DNA from: Galeruca laticollis
Lineage: Eukaryota; Arthropoda; Insecta; Coleoptera; Chrysomelidae
Assembly: GCA_963921935.1 (NCBI GenBank)
Contig: OY998180.1
Span: 57,986,551-58,050,550 of the forward strand
Direction: 5' to 3'
Length of the DNA stretch: 64,000 bases
Shown here piece by piece: positions 11,079-22,297 of the stretch. Under the pieces are notes generated by a model, which saw nothing but the letters and a program-made list of their open reading frames with translations, searched no databases and was not told where the DNA came from. The stretch's first letter is position 1. Every line of letters starts with the position of its first letter. The position numbers and the translations under genes are program-made.

Positions 11079-11955
11079 ATGGGTCGTCGAACTCCAAATT
11101 CTGAAAGAAATTTAATTATTACTCATCACAGAAATGGATACAGCCAAAGGGACATAGCCAAAATGGTAAATAAATGTTCATCAACGGTTCAGCATATCAT
11201 TGAACGTTACCGGAATGAAAACAGAGTCGAGAATAGGTCAAGATTGGCTCCAAATAAGATATTCAATGAACGTGAGGAAAGATGGCTTTTAAGTGAGGTA
11301 TCAAATAATCCAAAAAAAAGAGCGCCGAAGATGTGCGTCGAGGTGGAGAGACAGTTTGGAAAAAGGTGTAAGCCCGAAACAATTCGACGGATCTTGGATC
11401 TTGCGAAAAAATAATTTACATGGTCGAACTGCGAGAAGCAAACATTTTATTAGCCGAAAAAATAGACGCTTGAGATTGGAATTCGCTAGAGAGCATATTA
11501 ATAAAGATTTAAACTTCTCGAATTCAGTAATATTTGCCGATGAGACCAGAATAAACTTATTTGGGTCCGATGGGAAAATATCAGTGTGGAGAAAGTCTAA
11601 CGAAGAATTAAAATTAAAAAATATGGAAGCTACGATAAAGCACGGTGGAGGAGGAGTAATGTTATGGGGCTGTATGTCATCTGCAGGAGTGGGTAATACG
11701 CATTTCATTGAGGGTAATATGAACCAATATGTGTATTTGGATATATTGAGGCAGAATATCGTTGCCAGTGCCCAAAAATTAAATATTGATAACAATTATC
11801 GGTTCTATCATGACACACGTCATTTCGCGTGCGCAGTTGATTGCGCAGATGTAAATCTGCCCAAATGTTATTAAAACACGATCCTAGTCACCAGACTTAA
11901 ATGTTATTGAGAATTTGTGGTTGACATTAAAAAGTAAAGTAAATAGTACCCCAAT
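11079..11955 (+). pseudogene. Tc1-family transposase, broken
   Basis: Starts MGRRTPNSERNLIITHHRNG, with HTH domains (YSQRDIAKMVNKCSSTVQHI; ETIRRIL). The first catalytic Asp is in VIFADETRINLFGSDG, followed by HGGGGVMLWGCMSSAGVG. The second Asp is in NNYRFYHD, but the D-x-D-P-K-H block that should follow is garbled, with a small deletion. The third acidic residue is in SPDLNVIENLW (11893-11925), in a different frame and preceded by a TAG where a Gln is usual. A direct duplication of 7 bases (gatcttg, ~11394-11407) shifts the frame between RRIL and RKNNLHG. These are the main lesions; the rest aligns over the usual length for the family (about 340 residues). Confidence 0.85.
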
Positions 11956-12167
11956 ATCTAACAAAAATGAACTAAAGGTAAAAAATTACTGAAGTATGGA
12001 ATACAATTTCCCCGGAGTATACTACAAAATTAGTTGAATCAATGCCCAGAAGACTACAAGCCGTTTTTGATAATGAGGGAGGCTCGACCAAATACTAGCA
12101 AGCGTATTTCATATCGTGTAGTTCCTCTTCTCTATTTACATACATATTTTGTTATCTTTTGTTTTTG

Positions 12168-12387
12168 CAACATTTAAGCTGTGACGTTAATATTCGATAT
12201 AATTTAATTAATTATTTATTGTTAATTAAGTAAGGCATATTTAAGACAAAAAGTAATTCATAATTTTTTAAAAGACTCTTTACTAACTTAACTTCAATAA
12301 GCTGTTTTTGATTTTAATAATTAAAGAGGCACTGAGACAAGTTAGTTTTTGTTATAGCGACTGCATTATTTGAGCTGGGAGTCACTG
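12168..12387 (-). repeat. Right terminal inverted repeat of Tc1-like element
   Basis: Reverse counterpart of 10771-11000, starting catttaagctgtgacgttaa and ending gggagtcactg before the TA target duplication. Confidence 0.85.
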
Positions 12388-12552
12388 TATACCTGAATTA
12401 TATATTTTTAACACTGAAAACTATTTTTACAAACTTTATTTTTATAATATAATTTGAATTACAATACTTGCTACAAAGCTAATGATCAACCGAGAATGCT
12501 AAAAATATTACCACACAACTTATATCCAACAACTACTTTAATAACGAACCAA

Positions 12553-12586
12553 CTATATATACTATATATATACTATATATACTATA

Positions 12587-12617
<31 letters not shown>

Positions 12618-12636
12618 TTATATATATATATATATC
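12553..12636. repeat. (TA)n microsatellite
   Basis: Interrupted TA repeat with occasional c and t interruptions, within the 3' part of the LTR element. Confidence 0.95.
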
Positions 12637-12715
12637 AAAATGAAAGCCAACTCTGCATTTCTTATCTTATTTACAGTAACATAGTATTCTTATTTATTTA
12701 TAGAAATTTCTAGTT

Positions 12716-13336
12716 CTATAATTCTTCCATCATTAACATCGATTTTGAATTTGTTTCTTCTGATTCAATATCTTCTGTCTTGATCTCTTCTTCCTTGATG
12801 TCTTCTTTCTTGTTTCTTCTTTTGCTTCTTCGGAATTTTCGTATGAACCAAAATATTATTATACTTACGCAAATAATTGAAATTATTGAAAATAAACTAA
12901 TTGTTGTATTTCGCTTTGGAATTATTATTTCTTGAATAGGTTTTATATAGTTAGCAATTTTATTAATTTCATATAATCCTTCGAAATCTATTTTAGTTAA
13001 GTTTGGTGAATTATATGGTTGAATTTCTAATAACTTTAAATCTAATTTTGGCAATATTATTGATTTTCCTTTTCTAATTTGAATGTTGGTTGAAAATATC
13101 TCTTCTCCAACTTGAATCTTGTAGTCTTCTGGAATTCGATTGATTGATGGATGATTAATTTCCAAATATTGATCAGAAGTAGATTTTGTTAATATTTTTA
13201 TCGCTGAATTTGCAATAATTAAAACTTCATTATTTGTGACTTGTTCAATTATAGTTTCTTCAGCGTCGTTAGCATAGCATTTCGTAAGAGAATGGCCGTT
13301 TAATATTTCCATAGTACAATTGTCTTTTGACTTCAT
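12716..13336 (-). pseudogene. Endogenous errantivirus Env, C-terminal half
   Basis: A 206-residue frame that looks like the membrane-proximal half of a gypsy-group envelope glycoprotein. A Cys-containing ectodomain part is followed by a hydrophobic transmembrane stretch at about residues 146-166 (TISLFSIISIICVSIIIFWF), then a basic stop-transfer RKFRRSKRR and a Glu/Lys-rich cytoplasmic tail. The N-terminal half, with signal peptide and fusion region, is missing, so the protein is not functional. A homologous tail occurs at 47.2-47.6 kb. The assignment is by architecture and by resemblance between the two fragments. Confidence 0.6.
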
Positions 13337-13339
13337 TTC

Positions 13340-13924
13340 TTATTGCCGTAACAGTTTGTTAGAATTAGTTTTAGGTTTTCTGATTATATTTTTGTGATAA
13401 ATTCCGTTATTAGCTTCTAAAATTATTATTGAATCTTTAATAATTTCAACTTTCTTATATTTTGTTAATTTTTTTTATCTCTAAATTTTGTTTATATTAT
13501 AACTTGGAGAATTCTTTATGATTTTGTATATAATGATAGAGTACCAAATGATCATTCAGATCAAAATGATTCATTTAAATCTAAAGAAGATTATTTAAAT
13601 CAAATAAGTATCATTTTAATCAGAGGTAAACTTTTGATTCAAAATAATCCTGATCCTTTAATTATTTCGATAGATCTCAATTCCCATCCTAACAGAATGA
13701 GTTATATTTGGTTCTAAATTTCTTTGAGATAAAATTACAAATAAACGTGTGCTATCACATCATGTTCTACATTTGGTTTTAACTTCCGGTAAATAATCAA
13801 TTTCGTTTTGAATTATCGAATCAGGATCATGAATATACATTTTAACAAAATGAATAGAATTTTAAAATGAAAAATTGAATATTTCATATTATTATTTTCA
13901 AAATTAGTATGATATATATATATA

Positions 13925-13993
<69 letters not shown>

Positions 13994-15090
13994 CTATGTC
14001 TAATTATATTATTGTTTTTAATTTATAAATTTTACTAACTTAAATAATAATAAATAAAATCATTAAACGAAAGAATTGAATATTTCATCTTATTACTTTG
14101 AAAATTATTATTATTATGATATTCATTCTTATATCTATTTTCATTACATATTATGTACATACGTTTTTCATACATTTCAAATTTGATAACTTCTTGTATT
14201 GAGTACCACCTCAATGCAAAGTGTTCCCAATACTTTCTTATAAAATCATGCAATCCTTGAATATCCTCTCGTCTTCTTATTTTATCGTCACGATTTGGAA
14301 TTTTCTTGTTTACATGTATATTTCTCTCTTCATTTCTCTTATTCACGCTCTTGTTTACTTTCCTCCATCTTCGTATTTCTATCAACAGTTTTCTTATTTC
14401 TATTCCTTTTCGAATTTTCATTAATTTTCTTATTTCTATCAACTATTTTCGTATTCTTCTTTAAATCCTCTTTTATTTTCTCGTTACCTTCTTCAATTTT
14501 CTTATTTATAGTTTCATTTATATTCTTGTTTCTTTCATCAATTTAATTATTTATAATTTAATTGTTTCCTTCTATCTTCTTGTTGAAGTTTTCATTTTTC
14601 GTATCATTTCCGTTCACTTGACTTCTTTTTCCATAAGAACCTGTATATTTTCATTTGCTTTCATTATCTCCTTATCCATTTTTCATGTATTCCTTTTTAT
14701 TTTGAAATTAATGCCATTCAATACAATACTTTTATTTGTTGATTGAATATGAGATATATAAATTTTATTAATATCAATTTCATTATTTTTAATTAAATTA
14801 TTTTGTACACTATTCTCAATATTGAATTAATTTGATAAATCAGGTATAAAATATATTTGATTATTTTCAATTTCGTTATTTTCCATAACATTATCAATAT
14901 TAAATAGATTTGACAAATCAGGTATAAAATCTATTTCAGTTCTCTTATTATAATTTGGTTTTATACTTGATGAAGATTTAGACGCAAATTTAGCATTAGT
15001 TAAATGTGTTTTATTATTTGGAAAATATTTTAAATTTGGGTTTTTCATTTTAATGTATTCTAACGGTTCAATTGAAATAATTTTAATTTC
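13340..15090. other. Low-complexity interior between gag and env
   Basis: Very AT-rich with a long (TA)n at 13911-13991. On the minus strand it encodes Lys/Ile/Asn/Glu-rich runs (14035-14442). At 14827-15048 there is a twice-repeated IPDLSN segment that may be a gag-pro linker. No RT, RNase H, protease or integrase motif is seen. This is where pol would be expected. Confidence 0.5.
13911..13991. repeat. (TA)n microsatellite
   Basis: About 80 bp of almost pure TA repeat, one g/c interruption near 13926. Confidence 0.95.
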
Positions 15091-15092
15091 TG

Positions 15093-16067
15093 CTACCTCG
15101 AATTTCTTTTCTGAGGAGCCTTCCGAAAATTTTGATTTTGTTCTTTATCATTATTTTCCTCTGTTAAAAAGAAAGTTTCAAATTCCTCTAACGGATTAAC
15201 TGTTTCTTTTATTTCCTCTATTTCTTCCGTTTCATCATAATCATTATTGTATAATTCTTCTGATATGAAATTTGATCTTTGATTATTATTTTGGAAGTAA
15301 TTAGTACTAGTATTTCTGAATGTATTATGAACATTATTATTATTAATATTATTATTATTTTTTGTATTTATAAAATTATTATTTTCCCTTGGAGAATCCG
15401 TAAAGTTTCTCGACGTTGTCGACATAGGTTCCGGTCTAGGTAAACTATGTACAGGTATTTGGTGTGGCCTGAAAACATTTCGTTTTGGACTAAATACTTG
15501 TGAATTAGTCGGATAATGTCGAGGCTGTTGTAGTTGTGGTTTTATATTAATTGGTTGGCTTGGAAAATTTTGTCGTTGTTGAAAATGATGATTATATTGG
15601 TTATAGTTATTTCTAAAATAATTTGAATAGTTATCATTCTGATTTCGATTATTATTATTATTATAATTATATGAATTATTATTAGGTGATTTATAACTAC
15701 TAGAATTTTTGAAGGATCTCGGCTCATTTAAATGTCCGTATAATCTCTCAAAATTCTCAAATTCTTCGACATAAGCCATTGCATCCTCTAAAGAGTTAGG
15801 CTTTTTCAAACGCATATTGTTTTTAAGGACACCAGTATATCCTGAAACAAAGGTGTTCAGTGCCTTCTTATCACAATGATTTATGTTGCATCTGGTATCA
15901 TTTTTAGTAAGACTAAAGTCATTACTGATTCTCTGTATAATCTTGCTTTTTAGCAATTGGAGTTTAGCCCCGAAATCGATTAGATTTTCATTTTTAAGTG
16001 GCCTTGTTCGTGTTAATTCCTGCACGATGCAGTCCAGATCTCTTCGATCTGAGAAACACTGTTTCAA
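15093..16067 (-). pseudogene. Gag of LTR retroelement, main part
   Basis: A 324-residue frame. The N-terminal ~110 residues form a helical gag-like domain (CIVQELTRTRPLKN, FVSGYTGVLKNNM, EDAMAYVEEFENFERL), as in gypsy/errantivirus capsids that build the particle. It is followed by a long Asn/Gln-rich tail (from about residue 118) and an acidic end (EETEEIEEIKETV). No Cys-His zinc knuckle is present, as is usual for errantivirus gag. It has been separated from the gag N-terminus (16204-16452) by a frameshift and stop in the intervening 16068-16203. Confidence 0.7.
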
Positions 16068-16203
16068 GGCTTCTTTAATCTTTTGTCATGTGTTTAGTTC
16101 CATTCGATTGCCCACCATGGCTTCAGCTTTTCCTATACGTTTTTCTTGAAATCCAATATATGGTTGTTTATTTCTACATCATTATATATCGCATATGTTT
16201 CAA

Positions 16204-16452
16204 TTAATTTTTCACACTTATAAACTTATTTAACGTATTACTATTACCATCATATGGTTTAATATTTTCTAATTTTAATTTAAATAGTTCCCAATTGATG
16301 GTTTTTGTCGTAGCAGTAGCCATTTCGTTTGTATTCACAGATGAAATTGAATTCTCAAAATTATTATTAGAGTTATGATTTTCTTTAATATTTAGTTTAT
16401 TGAATGTTTTCAATAAATTTTCCAATCCGTTCATATAATAAATTGGCAGCAA
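16204..16452 (-). pseudogene. Gag N-terminal fragment
   Basis: 82 residues starting near the likely gag start, with INWELFKLKLENIKPYDG, the typical entry into a gypsy-type capsid domain (x-x-F-x-G-x-x-L-x-x-F). Translation of 16068-16203 on the same strand in other frames continues the gag domain (VCEKLIETYAI, MVGNRMELNTW) up to the main frame, so the gene was once continuous. Confidence 0.6.
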
Positions 16453-16663
16453 GAATATTTAAAATAAAATATTATCTCTCCTACTCTTTTAAAACGGCGT
16501 GGAAAAGTAAAAAAAGAAAACTTGGCACTTACAATTGATTTGAAGAGCTCCGGTTTCTTCTTTCTTCGTAGATAATAGATTATGGAATCCGCGCTCGATG
16601 TTGAAACATCAAATCGTGAGTTCTTTATACGAACGATTCGACAAAGTTTTTCACGACCGCACA

Positions 16664-16683
16664 GATCCTACTGACTGCGCCAA
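16664..16683 (-). promoter_or_regulatory. Candidate tRNA-Ser primer-binding site
   Basis: The minus strand reads tggcgcagtcagtaggat immediately after the LTR end aaaatatataat. This is close to the primer site used by insect 17.6/297-type elements. It fixes the 5' LTR boundary and the element's orientation. Confidence 0.6.
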
Positions 16684-16766
16684 TTATATATTTTTAACAC
16701 CGAAAACTATATTATAAAAATAAAGTGTTTGAAAATAATTTTCGGTGTTAAAAAATATAATTCCTG
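16684..16766. repeat. Inverted pair of LTR ends
   Basis: The block begins aattatatatttttaacacc and ends ggtgttaaaaaatataatt, so the outer ~26 bp are inverted copies. By comparison with the LTR-like end at 12396-12470, both halves look like the 3' end of the LTR, one in each orientation. The rest of the 5' LTR is missing. Confidence 0.5.
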
Positions 16767-16769
16767 GCA

Positions 16770-17860
16770 ACCTTAGTCAACGTAAAACTTGTTTATTAAA
16801 TGACCGTACAAAACTGGTCAGATATATCCAAACTTGTTGGAACCACGCTGTACACTTAAACTGAGATTTGCATACATAATAAGCTATCACTATGGCGGAA
16901 ACGAAGTATATTATTTTTTTCGATATCCTCATATTTTTTCTCCAAATATTATACAACGTATCAAAGCTTCTAGTTCCTTAGGTATCTTGAGAAAAACGCC
17001 TAGGAACAAAACGAATGGAATCATGTAAGTTTCACAAATAATTTATTTGAAGCGACAAATTTTGATGTCAGTTTTAGTCGAACCCAATTTATTTAAGCTC
17101 AGCCCCCATACTAATATCTTCAGTCAGAGCCATTTGTACGATCTTTGCAATCCTAAACGAATTATCTCGAAAATAATGCTTTCACGCTCAGGTATTCCGA
17201 TAACGTTGTGTTAAAGAGAACAAAGGCCGGAAGGTTCGACAGTGCACGTTGGCCATATGATCTATTTCGGTTATTTGTCCGTAAAACTAAACTGAAATAT
17301 TCGCAATGACTTACGCCGAATATATTGCTGCCCATTTTGGAAATATGTAACAATAGACATTGACAACCTCCATTATTTGGAACATTATCTATGACATGTT
17401 TAGTAATTTATAGTAAGTGAGGTTGTAATATATTTGATGTTTAGTAACATTGAAAGCAATACTGACCGCATATTAGTATGTTTAGTCTATTTTTCAAATA
17501 CTCCTGTTCATATGTTTACAGTAGCATGAATTAAATACAAAAATGAGGATTGTATAAAAAAATATGTTTACGTTGATCTACAATCTACAGAAACGTTACG
17601 ATAGCATTATTTAAATCAAACTCTGCGAAAATAAAGAAACTTCCAACTATTAAAAGCAATGAAATCGTTACAACATATCAAAAAGTTCGGATTAACTTAA
17701 CGAGATTCAACATTATGTTCCATCTTAATATGAAGTTTGGAGCCTAAAGGTTAAGAGTGTGTATGTATGCCGAGGGAGTACAACGGATGTACAACAATGG
17801 ATCAGACATAAAATCAAAGAATATGTCTGCACACAAATACAAGAAAATAACATGGTACCG
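16770..17860. other. Unassigned stretch
   Basis: No recognisable coding or repeat structure. Short frames on both strands (16834-17028, 17162-17353) show no domain. Confidence 0.4.
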
Positions 17861-18305
17861 ATTAAGCAGACATGAACAAATACCATGACAATGTTCGCGG
17901 CAGAAGAAAGAAGCAGATATGTGATGGTTGAGTTTGAGGAAAACTCAAATACATCGGATACACAAGTATCCGCAACATTGAATGTTAGCCACACATCGAT
18001 TCTAAGCAAAGTAAAAGAAAATAAAAGTACACCCCTATAAAATGATATCTACTCAGAAGCTCATGGAAGGAGAAGAAGAACATATGCAATACACTTAATG
18101 TTTGGGCAGGGAAAACTTGTCTTTGGAAATCTTCAAATTCCAGCGAATACTATATGGTTTCAGCAATATTGAGCATCGCCACATTACCAACGCATTTCTG
18201 GCAGTACCTCCACGTAATATTTCCAAATCGGTGGTTTGGGAGGCGACGATCGATAGAATGGCCAGCACGATCATCTGATCTGGATCTAAATGACTTAAGA
18301 ACACG
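17860..18305 (+). pseudogene. Mariner/Tc1-superfamily transposase C-terminal remnant
   Basis: Fragments of a DDE transposase in shifting frames. Around 18150 the translation IWFQQYSIA resembles the second-Asp block W-F-Q-Q-D-G-A-P, with the Asp lost. At 18209-18300 HVIFPNRWFGRR, then SIEWPARSSDLDLNDL, is the conserved end where the third acidic residue sits. Upstream, GRRRTYAIH-like and FGQGKLVFGNLQIP pieces fit the middle of the protein. It is heavily decayed, with no inverted repeats found. Confidence 0.6.
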
Positions 18306-18417
18306 AATAACGCTTACGATTAGGTAGGTCATTATGTTTAATAAAGCTATTTTTATTTAACATTAGGATGTTTCCAAGAGTTCTCGGTGAACATTTACTT
18401 CATAGACGTTCATGGTT

Positions 18418-19383
18418 TTTTTTTATTTGGTACAAACATGCCCGCATCAACTACTAAGAGTTATCAGCAGGAAGATTTACATAAGTAGTGTGTGATGTAT
18501 TTGTGTTATAAAATAATTTTTAAATTTTGTTATACAAATTAATGTCTTTGATATATTTAATTAAAGCGCTTGTGTTTTTGGTGAGCACATCCTTGAATAC
18601 CGTACTTAATTTATTCTGACTTCTATATCTAGAATATTCAGGACACTCTGAGATGAAATGTTTTACAGTAAGAGAAACATGGCAATGTATACATTCTGGT
18701 GCTGGTTCTTTGTTGAGGAGATGTTGATGTGTAAGGAGTGTATGACCTATTCGCAGTCGGGTTAAGACAACTTGGTCTCTTCGTTTTTCTGGTATTGATA
18801 GAACTAAATCGACTTGTGGCTTAACTTCTTTCATTTTGAATGTCGTGTGATTCCATATTACTTGCCAAGAATTAAGTATATGATTTTTGATTGGATTTGT
18901 ATGGTCAGTGTAGGGAATTTTTTGAATGTAAGGTGCTTCTTGTTTAGATGTTGTAGCTACTGTTAATTGGTCGACTTCTTCGTTTCCTTTTATACCAGAG
19001 TGAGATGGAACCCACAGAAATGAGACGTTCTTTTGGCTAAGACGTATGATCTCCATTTCACTTTTGATTCGTATGAGAATAGGATGTGAAGGGTATAGTT
19101 GTTTCAAGCCTAGTAACGCACTAAGTGAATCTGTTATGATGAGAAACTTGGTTGCTGTAGAGTCTTTGCACATTTTTATGGCTTCCAGAATTGCAGTGGT
19201 TTCTGCCGTGAATATACTACATTGATTCGGTAGCCGGATGGCAGATTTGTTATTTTCGCAGATGTAAGCTGCTGCAGTTCCATTGTGGTTCATGTTTTTG
19301 TTTTTCAAATTTTGAGCATAATAAGTATTACAAATCAGTTTCTCAGTGTGTTGTAGCAAATTTTGGTAATAAGATTTTTGCAA
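18418..19383 (-). mobile_element. 5'-truncated jockey-like LINE, 3' end with A-tail
   Basis: Minus-strand insertion consisting only of the RNase H end of ORF2 plus a short 3' UTR that finishes in an A-run (18418-18431). Truncation at the 5' side is typical of incomplete target-primed reverse transcription. No confident target duplication was seen. Confidence 0.65.
18520..19383 (-). CDS. LINE ORF2 C-terminus: RNase H and zinc-knuckle
   Basis: An open frame of 287 residues. RNase H degrades the RNA strand after reverse transcription. Visible are the Glu in FTAETTAILEAIKM, the Asp in FLIITDSLSALL, and the last Asp in HSGIKGNEEVDQL; the first Asp (usually Y-T-D-G-S) is replaced by the segment YYAQNLKNK, so catalysis is unlikely. 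The C-terminal half has RDQVVLTRLRIGHTLLTH and a Cys-His cluster (ECIHCHVSLTVKHFISECP), both typical of jockey-group insect LINEs. The start Met is only the first one in the fragment; the true protein began far upstream. Confidence 0.8.
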   Translation of the reverse strand: MQKSYYQNLLQHTEKLICNTYYAQNLKNKNMNHNGTAAAYICENNKSAIRLPNQCSIFTAETTAILEAIKMCKDSTATKFLIITDSLSALLGLKQLYPSHPILIRIKSEMEIIRLSQKNVSFLWVPSHSGIKGNEEVDQLTVATTSKQEAPYIQKIPYTDHTNPIKNHILNSWQVIWNHTTFKMKEVKPQVDLVLSIPEKRRDQVVLTRLRIGHTLLTHQHLLNKEPAPECIHCHVSLTVKHFISECPEYSRYRSQNKLSTVFKDVLTKNTSALIKYIKDINLYNKI

Positions 19384-20857
19384 TCAATTTGAGAACGATA
19401 ATATTTTTGAATAGATATTCAGACGATACATAACAAGCCCATACTTCCCATTTAAAAAATTGGTAACTGTCACTCGGAGAGGCATTGAAGAATGTAAATT
19501 TATAACTTAAATTTGTCGTGTTTCGGGTTTTCCTATAAAAATGTACAGTAAATACATTTTCTTGTTTTTATTTGAATTACACCAGATAACATTTTAAATT
19601 TATTAATTGCTATACGATTTTGAAGTACCATTATCAATTCGTATGTACTATAATTAGGCCACTTGCAATATCAATGAGGTATATCTCATCAAACAATGCC
19701 TCTTCATTAATTTCCTGTGAATTTCCCATAATTGCATACTAGACCATAGCTCTGAATTATTCAGCAATTTTCATTGACATAAAGACTAAACAAATAAATT
19801 TAGCTCACTCATTTACTCTAATGGTAAACATTTGATGCAGAAATTTCAAGAGATCGGTGCATATTGATAGCTGACCTCACCGGTATTATTGTTTGATCAA
19901 AAATACCAATTTGTATTTTCAGTTATAACGACTGTACCTGGAAAGGATACGTGATACCCATTCAGAAAATAAGCTTGATGAGATTTATTTTTTATGGAGC
20001 AAAAGTTAAAGCGAAGTGACACTTCTCAAAATATCAGTTGAGATGTACACATATTGTTATTAAAAGATATTGCTCCGAATTCTTTCGGACTTCACTGATT
20101 TTCATGAAAAATTAGAATGAAGCGTACTCATTTTTCTGCATCATAAGTTATATGTTCCCGAAGTCTGCTTTTTGTTAACTGATATCTAGTAAACCCACTA
20201 AAAAAATATCCTTTGTTCTCAACATTGTAATGAAAATAATAATAATAATAATAATATGACACACTGAATGTAAAATTATTTGTCAAAGCTCGTCGCCATT
20301 CATATAAATTAACGATTCATCTTCAACTGACGCAAAACAAATGAAATATTGACACAGTAATCTCACTAAAATTATACAGTGTTTCTCAAAAGTCCGCTCC
20401 CCCTTTTCTTTTGAACGGTGATACTTAGACTGATGAAATTTGGAGCTTGATAAGAAACTATTGTAAGCTTCTCTACTAGCGGTAACAGGTGACGTAATAG
20501 GCAAAGGTGACGTCACCAGGCAACTGAAACTAATCATATTAAATGGGACCCTATGGTAAGTGACATCTCGTTTGAAAGGTATTTAGAATACCTGTTCAAT
20601 CATACTAATTTTTTTGGATTTACGATGTTTTTGATGATTAAAATAAATAAACACTAAAATGTGAGTTTCGCTTTTAATTAATGAAGTCCGCTTATAGTTA
20701 ATTGTCAAAAAAGTTTTTTAATTGACGTTTTTACATGCGATAATATCTTGAGTTTTTAGTTTAATTATTGTTTAACGAGACGTTTAAGTATCTACATAAA
20801 CAAAATGGTACGTGATCTAACTGACAAAGTAACAGCTATCTTAATTATATAGAGGAC

Positions 20858-20872
<15 letters not shown>
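19384..20872. other. Unassigned stretch with small microsatellite
   Basis: No credible coding potential. An (ata)n tract lies at 20231-20256. The stretch 20379-20620 is more complex (gttaaca and gtgacgtcacc motifs, a cgtca/tgacg pair) and may be part of a non-autonomous element, but I could not define ends. Confidence 0.4.

Positions 20873-20913
<41 letters not shown>
20873..20913. repeat. (TA)n microsatellite at LINE truncation point
   Basis: About 40 bp of TA repeat. The LINE reading frame begins immediately after it, at ~20914. Confidence 0.9.
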
Positions 20914-20915
<2 letters not shown>

Positions 20916-22297
20916 TCAGTTCCATCATAACTGATGGAAACACAAGAACCACAGACAGGAATGAAATAATAGAACCAGTAGCCAAATTCTATGGAGACCT
21001 ATACAAGGCCCCTGAAAACTTGGAAGAAATCATAGAACACTCAGAAGATGCCATACCAGAAGTATTGGTGGAGGAAGTAGAAATGGCACTGAAAAGCATG
21101 AAAAATGGCAAAGCAGCGGGAAATGACGGCATCACGACCGAAATACTCAAATATGCAGGAGCTAAAACATGGAAGTACCTTGCCAAACTATACACGAACT
21201 GTCTGATGTCCAGGAGCATACCTAAAGAGTGGAACAGCGCCCTTATAGTGTTGATCCACAAAAAAGGCAGCAAAGAAGACATTAAGAACTACAGACCAAT
21301 AAGTCTAGTACCAGTGACGTACAAGGTATTCACAAAGATCATTCACAACAGAATACAAAATACACTAGACTCGGCCCAACCACGAGAACAGGCTGGATTC
21401 CGCAAAGGCTTCAGTACAATAGATCACATCCATACCCTCAAAGAGGTTATCAGTCGAACCAAAGAATACGACCAACCACTAGCACTAGCCTTCATCGACT
21501 TTGAGAAAGCATTCGACTCTATATATCATAGAGCAGTAATAAATGCCCTAACAGAACATGGGGTCGACAAGCTATATATTGAGACCCTAGCAAATATATA
21601 TAGGGAAACCAAAGCGAGAGTTGGGATATATGAGGGCACACCAGAATTCCCCACCAACAGAGGAGTTAGACAAGGAGACGCAATATCATCAAAGTTATTT
21701 ACAGCAACACTAGAAATAATCTTCAGAAAACTGGGCTGGAACAACACAGGTCTGAATATAGATGGAGAATACTTGAACCATCTAAGATTCGATGATGACA
21801 TCATCCTGATAGCGAGTAACCCTGGCGAAATGCAACAACAAATAAATGAATTGAATACAGCAAGCAACGAAGTAGGCCTTAAAATAAATCTGAGTAAGAC
21901 CAAGATAATGTATAACGAACTGATAAACGCAAAAGAAATAACAATTAATGACACTGCCCTGGAAATAGTAGAGGAATACATATACCTGGGTCAACTAATA
22001 CACATATCAGGCTCTCTACTTCCAGAAATAAACAGAAGAATCAAATTAGCATGGAGAACTTTTGGACAAAACTCTATCATCATCAAGTCTAGAATGTCAC
22101 TCCGTTTGAAAAAGAAAGTGTTTGATCAGTGCGTACTACCAGTATTAACATACGGCTGTGAAACCTGGACCCTGAAAACTGATATCATTAGAAAACTCCA
22201 GGTAACGCAGCGGTCTATGGAACGATGCATGCTTGGAATAACAAGGAGAGATAGAAAAAGGCTTGATTGGATCAGACAAAAGACCCAAGTGATAGAT
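20914..22297 (+). mobile_element. RTE-like LINE, truncated at both ends
   Basis: Open LINE frame from the (TA)n tract to 22297. The endonuclease is missing on the left. On the right the element is cut inside the C-terminal domain, directly at the 3' tail of an inverted second copy. The final 297 bp (22001-22297) are repeated in reverse at 22592-22888. Confidence 0.8.

Larger units (their letters stand above)
10771..12387 (+). mobile_element. Tc1-like transposon with long IR/DR termini, complete ends
   Basis: A 1,617-bp element bounded by cagtgattcacagcttaaat on the left and its near complement (gagctgggagtcactg) on the right, flanked by TA on both sides, the usual Tc1/mariner target duplication. 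The inverted repeats are about 215-230 bp, reaching ~11000 and ~12168. Inside each repeat the motif cagcttaaatg occurs twice, near the tip and near the inner end, as in the IR/DR subgroup of Tc1 elements in which transposase binds two sites per end. The gene inside is broken, so this copy could only move with help. Confidence 0.9.
12396..16766 (-). mobile_element. Errantivirus-type LTR element remnant (gag and env, no pol seen)
   Basis: Minus strand. From right to left: an LTR 3' end (aaaaatatataatt), a primer-binding site tggcgcagtcagtaggat, gag (16452-15093), low-complexity spacer, env C-terminal half (13336-12716) and a downstream LTR-like end at 12396-12470. The primer site resembles the tRNA-Ser type of the 17.6/297 group. 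Integrase, RT and RNase H motifs were looked for between gag and env and not seen; the 1.75 kb available is too short for pol. Two (TA)n tracts have expanded inside it. LTR limits are uncertain. Confidence 0.65.

Noticed and set aside
12454..12684. Small frame with Ile/Tyr alternation across (TA)n
   Set aside because: Product of the TA microsatellite; the same applies to 53336-53554, 61671-61853 and 58935-59147.
14221..14546. Plus-strand hydrophobic Phe/Ser/Leu-rich frames
   Set aside because: Antisense of Lys/Glu/Ile-rich minus-strand low-complexity coding in the LTR element.
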